From Flavobacterium eburneipallidum (GTDB lineage Bacteria; Bacteroidota; Bacteroidia; Flavobacteriales; Flavobacteriaceae), in assembly GCF_027111355.2 (NCBI RefSeq), contig NZ_CP114291.2, positions 3,781,437-3,845,436 on the forward strand: a stretch of 64,000 bases of DNA, in the 5' to 3' direction. Under the pieces are notes generated by a model. It ran no database searches. It saw only the letters and a program-made list of their open reading frames with translations, and was not told the origin of the DNA. Numbering within the stretch: position 1 is the stretch's first letter; the number at the start of each line of letters is the position of its first letter. Position numbers and translations under genes: made by a program. Of this stretch, positions 54,043 through 63,571 are shown piece by piece.

Positions 54043-54528
54043 ATGATAATTATGATTGCGGCTGTTGCCGAAAACAATGCGTTAGGAAAGAACAACGATT
54101 TACTTTGGCACTTGCCTAATGATTTCAAACGATTCAAAGCAGTTACTTCTGGACATTATATTATTATGGGGAGAAAAACGTTTGAAAGTTTCCCAAAACC
54201 TTTGCCTAATAGAACTCACGTTATTATAACTCGACAAAAAGATTTTCAGTACGAGGGTTGTATCGTTGTCGATTCAATACAAAAAGCAATTGAAGTTTGT
54301 CCTAAAAATGAAACTATTTTTGTAATTGGCGGTGGCGAAATTTACACTCAATCTATGGCTTTTGCGGATCAATTGGACATCACAAGAGTGCATCATTCAT
54401 TCGAAGCAGATGTTTATTTCCCTGAAATAAATCCTGAAATCTGGGACTTAACCAGCGAAACCTTTAACACAAAAGACGAAAAACATCTTTTTGATTATAC
54501 TTTTCAAACATTTGTTAGAAAAAAGTAA
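54043..54528 (+). CDS. folA: Dihydrofolate reductase
   Basis: 161 aa. IMIAAVAENNALGKNNDLLWHLPNDFKRFKAVTSGHYIIMGRKTFESF, PLPNRTHVIITRQ and NETIFVIGGGEIYTQ. Regenerates tetrahydrofolate from the dihydrofolate made by ThyA nearby. A single-domain chromosomal type. Co-transcribed with the 2TM gene. Confidence 0.96.
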   Translation: MIIMIAAVAENNALGKNNDLLWHLPNDFKRFKAVTSGHYIIMGRKTFESFPKPLPNRTHVIITRQKDFQYEGCIVVDSIQKAIEVCPKNETIFVIGGGEIYTQSMAFADQLDITRVHHSFEADVYFPEINPEIWDLTSETFNTKDEKHLFDYTFQTFVRKK

Positions 54529-54562
54529 ACCTGCTAAACAGAAAATATCCAAAAATCTAGTT

Positions 54563-54570
54563 TACCTTTG
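54563..54570 (+). promoter_or_regulatory. -7 box of the ubiE-sprT promoter
   Basis: TACCTTTG 17 bp before the ubiE ATG, a TAnnTTTG match. Confidence 0.45.
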
Positions 54571-54586
54571 TTTCAAATTTTAAAAA

Positions 54587-55318
54587 ATGTCAAAAAACAT
54601 CACTCCTTATAAAGACTCTACTTTAAGCAAAAAAGAACAAGTTGCCTCCATGTTCGACACCATTTCGGGTAATTATGACAACCTAAATCGAGTTATTTCT
54701 TTTGGAATAGACGTGAAATGGCGCAAAAAAGTGTTGCAAATGGTAGCTAAAACCAATCCGAAAACAATTTTGGATATTGCCACAGGAACAGGCGATTTGG
54801 CAATTTTAATGGCAGAAACCAAGGCCGAACAAATCATTGGTTTAGATATTTCGGCAGGAATGCTGGAAGTGGGTAAGAAAAAAATTGAAGAAAAAAAGTT
54901 ATCCAGCACTATAGAAATGGTTTTGGCAGATTCGGAGAACATGCCCTTTGATGACAATTATTTTGATGCTATAACAGTGGCTTTTGGTGTTCGAAATTTT
55001 GAAAATCTAGAAAAAGGATTGGCTGAAATTTTGAGAGTTTTAAAACCTAATGGGATTTTTGTTATTTTAGAAACTTCGGTTCCAAACAAAACGCCTTACA
55101 AGCAAGGCTACACCTTTTACAGCAAAAACATCTTACCTCTTATTGGCAAACTCTTCTCAAAAGACAATGTTGCTTACGGATATTTGTCAGAATCGGCAGC
55201 GGCTTTTCCTTATGGTGAAGCGCTAAACAATATTTTGAGAAAAATTGGGTTTATAGATGTGGTTGCTTTGCCACAAACTTTTGGAGTGGCCACTATTTAT
55301 TCAGCTTCCAAAAAATAA
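54587..55318 (+). CDS. menG: Demethylmenaquinone methyltransferase
   Basis: 243 aa. SAM methylase: [24 protein letters not shown] (UbiE signature 1), [17 protein letters not shown] (motif I), [29 protein letters not shown] (signature 2). Makes menaquinone, the flavobacterial respiratory quinone. UbiE naming is also used. Only 1 bp separates it from the sprT start. Confidence 0.94.
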   Translation: MSKNITPYKDSTLSKKEQVASMFDTISGNYDNLNRVISFGIDVKWRKKVLQMVAKTNPKTILDIATGTGDLAILMAETKAEQIIGLDISAGMLEVGKKKIEEKKLSSTIEMVLADSENMPFDDNYFDAITVAFGVRNFENLEKGLAEILRVLKPNGIFVILETSVPNKTPYKQGYTFYSKNILPLIGKLFSKDNVAYGYLSESAAAFPYGEALNNILRKIGFIDVVALPQTFGVATIYSASKK

Positions 55319-55319
55319 T

Positions 55320-56039
55320 ATGAGAAAAATAATTATCATACTGTTATTAGCAATCGTTACTAAAGGTCAGGCTCAAATAGCCAATAGACTATTCAGTAAA
55401 GATCCTATTATTAATCTAGAGAATTTTCAAAAACAACGTTTGCATTTTGGGTTTTACTTGGGTTTTAATTCCTATGACTTCAAAATGGATTATAAAACAG
55501 TAAGCGAGGATATTCAGGTCAAAAAAAGCAATGGTTTCAATGTGGGATTGGTTGCTGATTTGAAGCTTCATGAATACATTCGGCTGCGATTTGAACCCGG
55601 ATTGTATTACACTAAAAGAGATTTATACTACCCTTTGAGCTATTTCCCGACTACTCCTACTCGTTCGGATGTGATTCGAGAAGTAAATAGTACTAACCTA
55701 CATTTTCCTTTATTACTGAAATTTTCTGCATTAAGAACTGGAAATGTTCGTCCGTATTTATTGGGTGGTGTTTCGGCAACTTTAAATTTATCGAGCAATT
55801 CAAAAGTAATAGATGACAATTCCGAGGATATCTTTAGAGTAAAACCTTGGACAACAAATTATGAACTTGGTTTTGGTATTGATATTTTTTCAGAATATTT
55901 TATATTTTCTCCTTCTATACGTGGTGTTTTCGGACTTAACGATGAATTAATTCGTGATAACGACGCTAATAGTCCGTGGACTGGAAATATTGAATCGATG
56001 AAAACCAGAGCTGTTTTTATCAATTTTACTTTTCACTAG
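55320..56039 (+). CDS. sprT: Type IX secretion outer-membrane protein PorT/SprT
   Basis: 239 aa from ATG 55320, one base after the menG stop. Signal peptide (MRKIIIILLLAIVTKGQAQ). Outer-membrane beta-barrel of the PorT type: LHFGFYLGFNSYDFKM, KLHEYIRLRFEPGLYYTKRDLYY, LHFPLLLKFSALRTGNVRPYLLGGVSATLNL, FINFTFH at the end. PorT/SprT is needed for T9SS and gliding. The menG-sprT pairing is characteristic of flavobacteria. A sorted substrate is encoded at 43653. Confidence 0.87.
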   Translation: MRKIIIILLLAIVTKGQAQIANRLFSKDPIINLENFQKQRLHFGFYLGFNSYDFKMDYKTVSEDIQVKKSNGFNVGLVADLKLHEYIRLRFEPGLYYTKRDLYYPLSYFPTTPTRSDVIREVNSTNLHFPLLLKFSALRTGNVRPYLLGGVSATLNLSSNSKVIDDNSEDIFRVKPWTTNYELGFGIDIFSEYFIFSPSIRGVFGLNDELIRDNDANSPWTGNIESMKTRAVFINFTFH

Positions 56040-56059
56040 TCTTAAATAGTAGGCAGTGT

Positions 56060-56800
56060 TCAGATTTCAGTGTTCAGGTTTCGGCAAAATTCACTCAAAA
56101 CAATAGCCGTTGCGGTAGCTACATTAAGGCTTTCTGTTTTTTGAAGGGTTCCAAAACGAGGAATAGACAACCTATTTTTAGCCCATTTTTCAAGTTGTGG
56201 AGAAATTCCATTGGCTTCGTTGCCCATTATAATGATTCCCTCTTGAGGCAAATTCGTTTTATAAATATTGGTTCCATCCATAAAAGTTCCAAAAACTGGC
56301 AGTTGAGTTTCTTTAATAAAAGATTCTAAATCAATATAATTCACATTCACTCTAGCAATAGAACCCATTGTGGCTTGAACTACTTTTGGATTATAAATAT
56401 CAACAGTTTCCTTGGAACAAATTAATTGACCAATTCCGAACCAGTCGCACAATCGCAATATAGTTCCTAAATTGCCTGGGTCACGGATGGAATCAAGAGC
56501 CACAATCAATCCTGATTCGATAATTTTTTTCTCGGCTGGAATTTTAAAAACAGCCAAACAGGTATTTGGAGTTGTCAGAGCACTGATTTTTTTTAAATCA
56601 GTTTCTGAAATTGTAGTTTTTTTATCTTTAGAAACTTCCTGAAAATCGTTTTGAGTGGTGTATAAATGTTCTAATTCAAAATTTGATGCTACCAATTCTT
56701 GGATTACCTTTATGCCCTCTGCAATAAATAATTGATGAGCAGCCCTATATTTTTTTTGTTGCAAACTCGTTATAAGCTTTATTTGGTTTTTACTAACCAT
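56060..56800 (-). CDS. TrmH/SpoU-family RNA 2'-O-methyltransferase
   Basis: 246 aa. N-terminal substrate-binding part (ITSLQQKKYRAAHQLFIAEGIKVIQEL) and the SpoU fold: IVALDSIRDPGNLGTILRLCDWFG (motif 1), IIMGNEANGISPQLEKWAKNRLSIPRFGTLQKTESLNVATATAIVLSEFCR (motifs 2 and 3, with the knot). Methylates rRNA or tRNA; target unknown. Divergent from the TamL gene, 35 bp apart. Confidence 0.93.
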   Translation of the reverse strand: MVSKNQIKLITSLQQKKYRAAHQLFIAEGIKVIQELVASNFELEHLYTTQNDFQEVSKDKKTTISETDLKKISALTTPNTCLAVFKIPAEKKIIESGLIVALDSIRDPGNLGTILRLCDWFGIGQLICSKETVDIYNPKVVQATMGSIARVNVNYIDLESFIKETQLPVFGTFMDGTNIYKTNLPQEGIIIMGNEANGISPQLEKWAKNRLSIPRFGTLQKTESLNVATATAIVLSEFCRNLNTEI

Positions 56801-56835
56801 AAAAAATGTACTTTTGAATTATATTTTAAGAACAG

Positions 56836-59391
56836 TTGAAAAAGATTAGCACAAAAATAACAACATTTATTTTAATCGGAATAATTATCTCGGCTTGCGA
56901 GACTACAAAACGTGTCCCGAAAGGTAAACAGCTTCTTACCAAGAATGAAATTTCTGTAAATGAGAAAAAAACTAATGATGAAGAAGTAATCAATCAATTG
57001 TATCAAAAACCCAACAGTTCGATTTTGGGTTACCGACTACGGTTGAATTTATACAATCTGGCTAAACCGAATCCAGACTCCTCGTACCAGGCTAAATTCA
57101 CAAACAATCCAGACAAGTACGAACGAATGTCCAAATTGTTATCGGCTAAACAAGTAGATCGTTTGGGACAATCCTTTTGGTACAAAGGAATTCCAAATTT
57201 CTTAAAAAAAACTGGAGAAGCTCCCGTTATTCTTGACACCATTAGAGCTAACAAATCGATTTCGAGATTGAAATACTATTATTTCAACAATGGCTTTTTT
57301 AGTGTAAAAGCCAATTACAAAGTAGATAGTATTACTGCCAAAAAAGCCGCTGTAAAATACACCCTAACCACTGGAAATCCTTATTTTCTTGACACCATAA
57401 AAACCAGTATCAAAACTCCTGCATTGGATTCTTTGTACGAAGCAAACAAGGCAGAAGCCATTTTGAAATCAGGCAATCAATACAAAACCAAAGATTTTGA
57501 AGAAGAAAAAAACAGGATTAGTACTCATTTTAGAAATCGTGGTGCCTATAATTTTCAATCCAATTACATAACTTATGATTTAGACACTCTCAACAGCAAT
57601 AACAAAGTAAATGTCAATCTAAAAATAAATAATTATTCGTATCAAGAAAACGACTCTACTAAAACAGAACCTTTTAAAATATACAAAATAAGCGACGTAA
57701 AAATTTATACCGATTATTCAGCCGCAACTAGCAAAGAGCCCATCACAGACAGTACAACTTATAACAACTTTAACCTTTACAGTCACAGCAAATTAAAATA
57801 CAGACCAAGAGCCATAACCGATGCTGTTTTTATCAACAAAGGAAATTTATTTGCCGATTTCCGAACTGTTTTGACCACACGCTATTTGAATAATCTCAAA
57901 ACATTTAACTATCCAACAATTTTGTATGAAGTGGACAAAAGAGACTCAACAGCACAATCTTTGATTGCCAAAGTCTATTTATCTCCTCGAAAAAAGTACA
58001 GTTTCAACCCAAGTCTTGATGTTACCCACTCTAACATTCAGGATATTGGAATATCAGCCAGCGTTGGAGGAACGATTCGAAATATATTTAACGGAGCCGA
58101 AACATTAGAAATATCAGGCAGAGGTAACATTGGTTCTTCTCAAGATATGGCCAACCCTAAAAATAATTTTTTCAATGTATCGGAATATGGAATCGATTTA
58201 AAATTAAATATCCCAAGAATATGGTTGCCTTTCGAGACTGAAAAAATCATTCCTAAAAGCATGATTCCATCAACCATTCTTTCGGCAGGATTGTCAACAC
58301 AACAAAATATTGGACTAGACAAACAAAATTTCACTAGTATCCTCGCCTACAATTGGACTCCAAAACGAAATAGCACCGCTCGTTTTGACTTATTCAATAT
58401 GCAATACGTTCGAAATTTGAACCCTGAAAACTACTTCAACGTTTATGAATCTTCATATAATGCCTTGAACAATATTGGAAAAACATACAACACTGAACCT
58501 GAATTTGTTGATGACGATGGCAATTTAAGAATAGAATCTGGAACAAAAGGATTTACAAACGCCGTTTTGTCCAACAACACCGCTTTAACCACAGCAGACC
58601 AAGAATATGCTGATGTGCTCAATATTGAGGAAAGACGCATTAGACTAACAGAAAATGATTTCATTTTGGCCTCTAGTTTTACCTTTTCTAAAACAACTAA
58701 AACCGACATACAAGACAATAACTTTTATCTTTTTAGAACAAAAATAGAATCAGCAGGTTCACTTTTGTCACTAATTTCAAACACTACTGGTTTGCAAAAA
58801 AACAAAAATGGAAACTATGAAATCTTTAATTTAGAATATTCAGAATACATCAAAACAGAGTTTGATTACATCAAATATTGGGATTTATCTAAAGAGAAAG
58901 TAATTGCTATTCGTTCCTTTTTTGGAATTGCAATCCCTTACGGAAACTCTAATAATATTCCGTTTTCGAGAAGTTACTTTGCTGGCGGATCGAATGACAA
59001 TAGAGCTTGGCAACCCTATCGTTTAGGACCAGGAAGCAGCGGTGCGATAAATGATTTCAACGAAGCCAATATGAAAATAGCTTTGAGTGCCGAATTCCGA
59101 TTTAAAATATTTGGCAGTTTAAAAGGGGCATTATTTGCCGATGCTGGCAATATTTGGAATGTACTAGACAACATCACTTTTGACAGCGCTTCGTTTAAAA
59201 AAGCATCTGATTTAAAAGAATTAGCACTAGGAACAGGATTTGGTTTGCGCTATGATTTGAACTTTTTTGTAGTCCGATTTGATTTAGGATTTAAAACTTA
59301 TAACCCAGCTAATGAAAGCAATAAAAGATGGTTTAACGAATACGATTTCGCAAATTCTGTACTTAATTTTGGTATAAATTATCCATTTTAA
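56836..59391 (+). CDS. tamL: TamL/BamA-like outer-membrane lipoprotein
   Basis: 851 aa, TTG start (no ATG in frame near by). Lipoprotein signal IIISACETTKRVPKG with lipobox S-A-C. POTRA-like domains (~60-400) then an Omp85 barrel with FSRSYFAGGSNDNRAWQPYRLGPGSSG (conserved VRGY-like loop) and C-terminal FANSVLNFGINYPF. TamL is the Bacteroidota counterpart of TamA, working with TamB in outer-membrane assembly. tamB is not adjacent. Confidence 0.87.
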   Translation: MKKISTKITTFILIGIIISACETTKRVPKGKQLLTKNEISVNEKKTNDEEVINQLYQKPNSSILGYRLRLNLYNLAKPNPDSSYQAKFTNNPDKYERMSKLLSAKQVDRLGQSFWYKGIPNFLKKTGEAPVILDTIRANKSISRLKYYYFNNGFFSVKANYKVDSITAKKAAVKYTLTTGNPYFLDTIKTSIKTPALDSLYEANKAEAILKSGNQYKTKDFEEEKNRISTHFRNRGAYNFQSNYITYDLDTLNSNNKVNVNLKINNYSYQENDSTKTEPFKIYKISDVKIYTDYSAATSKEPITDSTTYNNFNLYSHSKLKYRPRAITDAVFINKGNLFADFRTVLTTRYLNNLKTFNYPTILYEVDKRDSTAQSLIAKVYLSPRKKYSFNPSLDVTHSNIQDIGISASVGGTIRNIFNGAETLEISGRGNIGSSQDMANPKNNFFNVSEYGIDLKLNIPRIWLPFETEKIIPKSMIPSTILSAGLSTQQNIGLDKQNFTSILAYNWTPKRNSTARFDLFNMQYVRNLNPENYFNVYESSYNALNNIGKTYNTEPEFVDDDGNLRIESGTKGFTNAVLSNNTALTTADQEYADVLNIEERRIRLTENDFILASSFTFSKTTKTDIQDNNFYLFRTKIESAGSLLSLISNTTGLQKNKNGNYEIFNLEYSEYIKTEFDYIKYWDLSKEKVIAIRSFFGIAIPYGNSNNIPFSRSYFAGGSNDNRAWQPYRLGPGSSGAINDFNEANMKIALSAEFRFKIFGSLKGALFADAGNIWNVLDNITFDSASFKKASDLKELALGTGFGLRYDLNFFVVRFDLGFKTYNPANESNKRWFNEYDFANSVLNFGINYPF

Positions 59392-59404
59392 CTGCATTTA
59401 ATCT

Positions 59405-59412
59405 TATTTTTG
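59405..59412 (+). promoter_or_regulatory. -7 box of the fba promoter
   Basis: TATTTTTG, 43 bp upstream of the fba ATG; fits TAnnTTTG. Confidence 0.5.
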
Positions 59413-59455
59413 CATTGATTATATAACCAAATAAAAACAAAATAAACAAATTACT

Positions 59456-60523
59456 ATGGCACATAATATCAAACCAGGAGTAGCTACAGGAGATCAAGTT
59501 CAAGAAATCTTCAATTATGCGAAAGAAAAAGGCTTTGCACTTCCAGCTGTAAATGTTATTGGATCAGACACGATAAATGGAGTTTTGGAAACTGCTGCAA
59601 AATTAAATGCGCCAGTAATTATCCAATTTTCAAACGGAGGAGCACAATTCAATGCTGGAAAAGGACTTTCTAACGCTGGTGAAAAAGCAGCAATCGCTGG
59701 TGGAATTGCAGGGGCAAAACACATCCACACTTTGGCAGAAGCTTATGGAGCAACTGTAATTCTTCATACGGATCACTGTGCTAAAAAATTATTACCTTGG
59801 ATTGACGGATTATTAGATGCTTCTGAAAAACATTTTGCCGAAACTGGAAAACCATTATACTCTTCACACATGATTGATTTGTCAGAAGAGCCAATCGAAG
59901 AAAACATCGAAATTTGTAAAGAATATTTAGCTCGTATGAGCAAAATGGGAATGACATTAGAAATCGAACTAGGAATTACTGGTGGTGAAGAAGACGGTGT
60001 AGATAATTCAGATGTAGATAGTTCAAAATTATACACACAACCCGAAGAAGTAGCTTATGCTTACGAAGAATTATCAAAAGTAAGTCCAAGATTTACTATT
60101 GCAGCTGCTTTTGGAAACGTTCACGGTGTTTACAAACCAGGAAACGTAAAATTGACTCCAAAAATCTTGAAAAACTCTCAAGATTTTGTTCAAGCAAAAT
60201 TCAAAACAGGTCACAACCCAGTTGACTTCGTTTTCCACGGAGGTTCAGGTTCTACATTAGAAGAAATCAGAGAAGGAATTAGCTACGGTGTTATCAAAAT
60301 GAACATTGATACGGATTTGCAATTTGCTTTTACTGAAGGAATCCGTGATTTTATGGTGGATAACATCGAATACTTGAAAACTCAAATCGGAAACCCAACT
60401 GGTGCTGATGCTCCAAACAAAAAATATTACGATCCAAGAAAATGGTTGCGTGAGGGTGAAGTAACTTTCACAAAAAGATTAGAACAAGCATTTGCAGATT
60501 TAAATAACGTAAATACACTATAA
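59456..60523 (+). CDS. fbaA: Class II fructose-bisphosphate aldolase
   Basis: 355 aa. Zinc aldolase features: ALPAVNVIGSDTINGVLETAAKLNAPVIIQFSNGGAQF, ILHTDHCAKKLLPWIDG (His zinc ligand), ELGITGGEEDGVDN, VFHGGSGSTLEEIREGISYGVIKMNIDTDLQ. Glycolysis/gluconeogenesis. Class IIA, like E. coli FbaA (359 aa). Terminator after it. Confidence 0.97.
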   Translation: MAHNIKPGVATGDQVQEIFNYAKEKGFALPAVNVIGSDTINGVLETAAKLNAPVIIQFSNGGAQFNAGKGLSNAGEKAAIAGGIAGAKHIHTLAEAYGATVILHTDHCAKKLLPWIDGLLDASEKHFAETGKPLYSSHMIDLSEEPIEENIEICKEYLARMSKMGMTLEIELGITGGEEDGVDNSDVDSSKLYTQPEEVAYAYEELSKVSPRFTIAAAFGNVHGVYKPGNVKLTPKILKNSQDFVQAKFKTGHNPVDFVFHGGSGSTLEEIREGISYGVIKMNIDTDLQFAFTEGIRDFMVDNIEYLKTQIGNPTGADAPNKKYYDPRKWLREGEVTFTKRLEQAFADLNNVNTL

Positions 60524-60546
60524 AAATTACGAATTTCAAATTACGA

Positions 60547-60583
60547 ATTACGAGAGCAACTAATGTTCTCGTAATTTTTTTTT
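60547..60583 (+). terminator. fba terminator
   Basis: AATTACGAGA / TCTCGTAATT hairpin followed by nine T. Confidence 0.85.
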
Positions 60584-60644
60584 ATAAAAAATAGAAAGAA
60601 AATACAGATGCAAACAGTTTCAAAGTAAAGATACTTGCATATTT

Positions 60645-60675
60645 TTTGTTTCTATATCAAAAAAAAGTAATTTTG
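60645..60675 (+). promoter_or_regulatory. accD promoter
   Basis: TTTG at 60645-60648 and TAATTTTG at 60668-60675, 19 bp apart; about 95 bp before the accD ATG. Confidence 0.6.
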
Positions 60676-60770
60676 TAGATTGCTCACTGTCTTAAATAAG
60701 AAGTACGGCTATTGTTTTGCTGCTTTAAAGTAATTCATAACTCATAACTCATAATTCATAATTAACAAAA

Positions 60771-61625
60771 ATGGCTTGGTTTAAAAGAACAGAAAAAGGA
60801 ATTACTACAGCTACCGAAGACAAAATGGATGTCCCAAAAGGACTTTGGTACAAATCACCTACTGGAAAAATTATTGATGCCGAGGAATTGGCACGTAATC
60901 TATGGGTAAGTCCAGAAGATGGTTTCCATGTACGAATTGGTAGTGCTGAATATTTCGAAATATTATTTGACGACAACGAATTTGTAGAATTGGATGAGAA
61001 AATTACCTCAAAAGATCCTTTACATTTTGTGGATACCAAAAAATATTCTGATCGTTTGAAAGACGTTATGGCAAAAACCAAATTGAAAGATGCGGTTCGA
61101 ACAGGCGTTGGAAAATCAAAAGGAAAAGACTTGGTAGTTTGTTGTATGGATTTTGCTTTTATCGGAGGTTCTATGGGAGCTGTGGTAGGAGAAAAAATTG
61201 TTCGTGGAGTGGATTATTCTATCAAAAACAACATTCCATTTGTAATGATTTCAAAATCTGGTGGTGCTAGAATGATGGAAGCGGCTCTTTCTTTAATGCA
61301 ATTGGCAAAAACTTCGGTAAAACTAGCCCAATTAGCCGAAGCAAAAATTCCTTACATTTCGCTTTGTACCGACCCAACTACTGGTGGAACAACTGCCTCT
61401 TATGCGATGCTTGGTGACATTAACATTGCCGAACCAGGCGCATTGATTGGTTTTGCTGGTCCTAGAGTTGTAAAAGATACGACTGGAAAAGATTTACCAG
61501 AAGGATTCCAAACTTCCGAGTTTGTTATGGAACATGGATTTTTGGATTTCATTACTCCAAGAAAGGAATTGAAAGACACCATCAATTTATACATTGATTT
61601 AATTCAAAATAACGCTATTAGATAA
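60771..61625 (+). CDS. accD: Acetyl-CoA carboxylase carboxyltransferase subunit beta (zinc-finger-less)
   Basis: 284 aa. Crotonase-type carboxyltransferase: [75 protein letters not shown]. It transfers carboxyl from biotin to acetyl-CoA. The N-terminal zinc ribbon of E. coli AccD (four Cys) is replaced here by [28 protein letters not shown] with no Cys. It works with AccA, which is elsewhere. The last 27 bases are part of a duplicated ~160-bp direct repeat. Confidence 0.94.
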   Translation: MAWFKRTEKGITTATEDKMDVPKGLWYKSPTGKIIDAEELARNLWVSPEDGFHVRIGSAEYFEILFDDNEFVELDEKITSKDPLHFVDTKKYSDRLKDVMAKTKLKDAVRTGVGKSKGKDLVVCCMDFAFIGGSMGAVVGEKIVRGVDYSIKNNIPFVMISKSGGARMMEAALSLMQLAKTSVKLAQLAEAKIPYISLCTDPTTGGTTASYAMLGDINIAEPGALIGFAGPRVVKDTTGKDLPEGFQTSEFVMEHGFLDFITPRKELKDTINLYIDLIQNNAIR

Positions 61626-61756
61626 ATTCAAAGTCCCGAGAAATCGGGATTTTTTTTAAGTCTATTGTTTAATAAGTTACGAATGCTTCAAAATTTAGAT
61701 TTGGAATATTCGTAATTTTTTTATTTCTAACAACATCCAGCCTAAATTGCCCTTTT
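61599..61756 (+). repeat. Direct repeat 1 (accD 3' end, terminator and spacer)
   Basis: Matches 63769-63929 at about 90%: TTTAATTCAAAATAACGCTAT, AGATAAATTCAAAGTCCCGAG, the TCCCGA/TCGGGA terminator (61635-61658), and TTTATTTCTAACAACATCCAG near the end. It includes the accD stop codon. Confidence 0.9.
61635..61658 (+). terminator. accD terminator
   Basis: TCCCGA-GAAA-TCGGGA followed by eight T. A second copy lies in the downstream direct repeat at 63795-63817. Confidence 0.85.
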
Positions 61757-61821
61757 CCCCCAGCTGATTAATAGTTTTCATCCGATAAGCTAAAAAAAAT
61801 AGAAATATTGAACGGAATTTG

Positions 61822-61829
61822 TACATTTG
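61822..61829 (+). promoter_or_regulatory. -7 box for the TA operon
   Basis: TACATTTG, 26 bp before the antitoxin ATG at 61855; fits TAnnTTTG. Confidence 0.4.
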
Positions 61830-61854
61830 TAAAACACTTAAAAAGGTTAATATT

Positions 61855-62079
61855 ATGGATTTAGCAGCTAGAAAATATAGTTTTATACAAGAGTTAGCTA
61901 CTGTTGATGAAAGTCTTTTAGAGAAGCTTGAAAAAATTTTAAAGGATAATAAAAAAGATTGGTTTAACGAATTATCAACTGAAGAACAGGTAGAAATAGA
62001 AATTGGCATAAAGCAAGCCGATAATAATGAATTTGTAAATCACGAAACAGTAATGGGTAAATTTGCAAAATGGCATTAG
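61855..62079 (+). CDS. Antitoxin of a RelE/ParE-type pair
   Basis: 74 aa from ATG 61855; an ATG at 61819 would overlap the promoter. Acidic helical protein: MDLAARKYSFIQELATVDESLLEKLEKIL, WFNELSTEEQVEIEIGIKQADNN, HETVMGKFAKWH. The Phd/Axe-like layout with a C-terminal toxin-binding tail and a 10-bp overlap with the RelE-like ORF identify it as the antitoxin. It is intact while its toxin is broken. Confidence 0.82.
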   Translation: MDLAARKYSFIQELATVDESLLEKLEKILKDNKKDWFNELSTEEQVEIEIGIKQADNNEFVNHETVMGKFAKWH

Positions 62080-62363
62080 AAATAAAATGGACGCCACAAG
62101 CAGACAAAGGATTAGAAAGAGTAATACAATATTTAGAGGCAGAATGGACAGTAAGAGAGATTTTGTAACTGGAAAAGAAGATAAAACAAGTAACTAAACA
62201 AATTAGTCTTAATCCAGAACTATTCCCAAAATCAGAAACCTATAAAAAGCTGTACAAAGCAATTGTTGACAAGAATAATTATTTGGTTTACAGAGTAAAT
62301 ACAAAAAAAGGTTCTGTCGAAATAGTAAATTTTAGAGGAACAAAACAAAAACCGAAATATTAA
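62070..62363 (+). pseudogene. RelE/ParE-type toxin with an in-frame nonsense codon
   Basis: Translation from ATG 62070 gives LEIKWTPQADKGLERVIQYLEAEWTVREIL then TAA (62166-62168), then LEKKIKQVTKQISLNPELFP..., KLYKAIVDKNNYLVYRV, VEIVNFRGTKQKPKY to the true stop at 62361. All in one frame, so one base change, CAA to TAA, accounts for the loss (REILQLEKK expected). A ParE/RelE ribonuclease or gyrase toxin. The downstream half has no obvious separate start. Confidence 0.8.
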
Positions 62364-62368
62364 AAATG

Positions 62369-62391
62369 ACCGCTTTAAAAGAGCGGTTTTT
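62369..62391 (+). terminator. Small terminator after the toxin pseudogene
   Basis: ACCGCT-ttaaaag-AGCGGT followed by TTTTT. Confidence 0.75.
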
Positions 62392-62393
62392 AT

Positions 62394-62751
62394 ATGTCTA
62401 AAATCAATTATAAAACAAGAATCCAAATCCAAACAGCAGAGTTCGAAGTCGGAGACATTCGAACAGCATCACTAGATTTTAGTAACTTTTTTTATACAAG
62501 ACTTCGTAGAGCTAGGTTCAGATATGCCTACATTCAGTACACACGAGCCAGGACACGTTTTGCAATATCGAATTTTAGGAAGATTTTATTATCCTTTAAT
62601 AGCATTGCCAAGTTTAATCAATACACAACTTAATCTGAGTATTTTTGATTACACGGAAAAGTCTGCCAACACTTTATGGTATATTTATACTGGTGAATAT
62701 GACAAAACTAATGAAATGTATTTTTTTGATGTGAAAAAAATTAGAAATTAA
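62394..62751 (+). pseudogene. HExxH metallopeptidase-like fragment, frameshifted (possible RHS toxin C-terminus remnant)
   Basis: Upstream frame from 62394 gives QIQTAEFEVGDIRTASLDFSNFF; the next frame gives IQDFVELGSDMPTFSTHEPGHVLQY, ending YIYTGEYDKTNEMYFFDVKKIRN. Deleting one T in the seven-T run (62488-62494) joins them. Zinc-protease motif HEPGH at about codon 50 and an EKSAN segment carry likely ligands. Similar HExGHxLQY domains close RHS-type toxins. A relative of the first part recurs at 63713-63768. Confidence 0.55.
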
Positions 62752-62755
62752 TATT

Positions 62756-63181
62756 ATGAAAAAAAGCTCTTTTTATGTTGCCTGTTTAATGTTTTTTTTA
62801 TTAACGGGTTGTGGTTATAAGAAAGATAAATTATCTGTGAAAAATATAACAAGTAATGATATGTGTTGCGTTTTGTTAGCTAAAGATATTAATAAAGGGT
62901 TTTATTACCAAGTTGGTGATATATGTAAAATAAAAAGATTCACTTCTGAATCTCCAATAATTCATACAACTATGAGTAGTATTTCTGATGAAATAAAAGA
63001 TGAGACAAACGATGGTAATTTATATGTACTCTTTTATAACGAGGACATCCAAGATTATGTCTATAAAAATATGGAGAATAAAATGGATAATTTAATTCAT
63101 AATAAAAAAATAAAAAGTCACAAATATTCATTAAAGGAGTTAGATAGTTTGAATTGGCAAATCGAATATAAAGCAGAATAG
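62756..63181 (+). CDS. Putative lipoprotein
   Basis: 141 aa. Lipoprotein signal VACLMFFLLTGCGYKKDK with lipobox L-T-G-C. Beyond it a charged domain with many Lys/Asp (SDEIKDETNDGNLYVLFYNEDIQDYVYKNM). Unknown family. It follows the HExxH fragment by 4 bp, so it could be an immunity-like partner, but that is a guess. Confidence 0.65.
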   Translation: MKKSSFYVACLMFFLLTGCGYKKDKLSVKNITSNDMCCVLLAKDINKGFYYQVGDICKIKRFTSESPIIHTTMSSISDEIKDETNDGNLYVLFYNEDIQDYVYKNMENKMDNLIHNKKIKSHKYSLKELDSLNWQIEYKAE

Positions 63182-63418
63182 GAATTGCTAATATTGGGAT
63201 TCTATTCTAGCTCTAGCTATAACCCGATCGATTACTATGATTTTGCCAAATAATAATTCATAAATTTTTCATTTACATTTTGCTAATAATTTAATAAATT
63301 TGGTTTAGGAAAAAAAATAAGTCTTGCGAAGGGGAAAAGATTTTTTCTCTTTCCTTTCAAAAGAAAATATTATTTAATGTTGTTTAAGCTACTTGTCTTT
63401 TTTCGAACGTTTTGTTTT

Positions 63419-63566
63419 CCCCCCGCTCCCGCACGAATCCTTTCGTGTGGTAGTTTGTTATAAAGCTTAATTTTGTATTTATTAAACAGTTTTAGTAGGT
63501 GCTTTTTAGTTTTTAGGAAGATGTTTATATGGTGTCCACACGAAAGGATTCGTGCGGTAGCGGGGG
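63419..63566. repeat. 31-bp inverted repeat with a palindromic core
   Basis: CCCCGCTCCCGCACGAATCC... at 63420-63450 and its complement at 63536-63566 with one mismatch, 85 bp apart. Each contains the CACGAA.CC/GG.TTCGTG core. GC-rich against an AT-rich background. In the 587-bp gap 63182-63768, which has no supported gene. Confidence 0.8.
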
Positions 63567-63571
63567 ATTTT

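Noticed and set aside
62394..62633. 79-codon frame taken as an independent gene
   Set aside because: Its second half (Arg/Tyr-rich) is the wrong frame over the HExxH coding sequence; treated as a frameshifted pseudogene.
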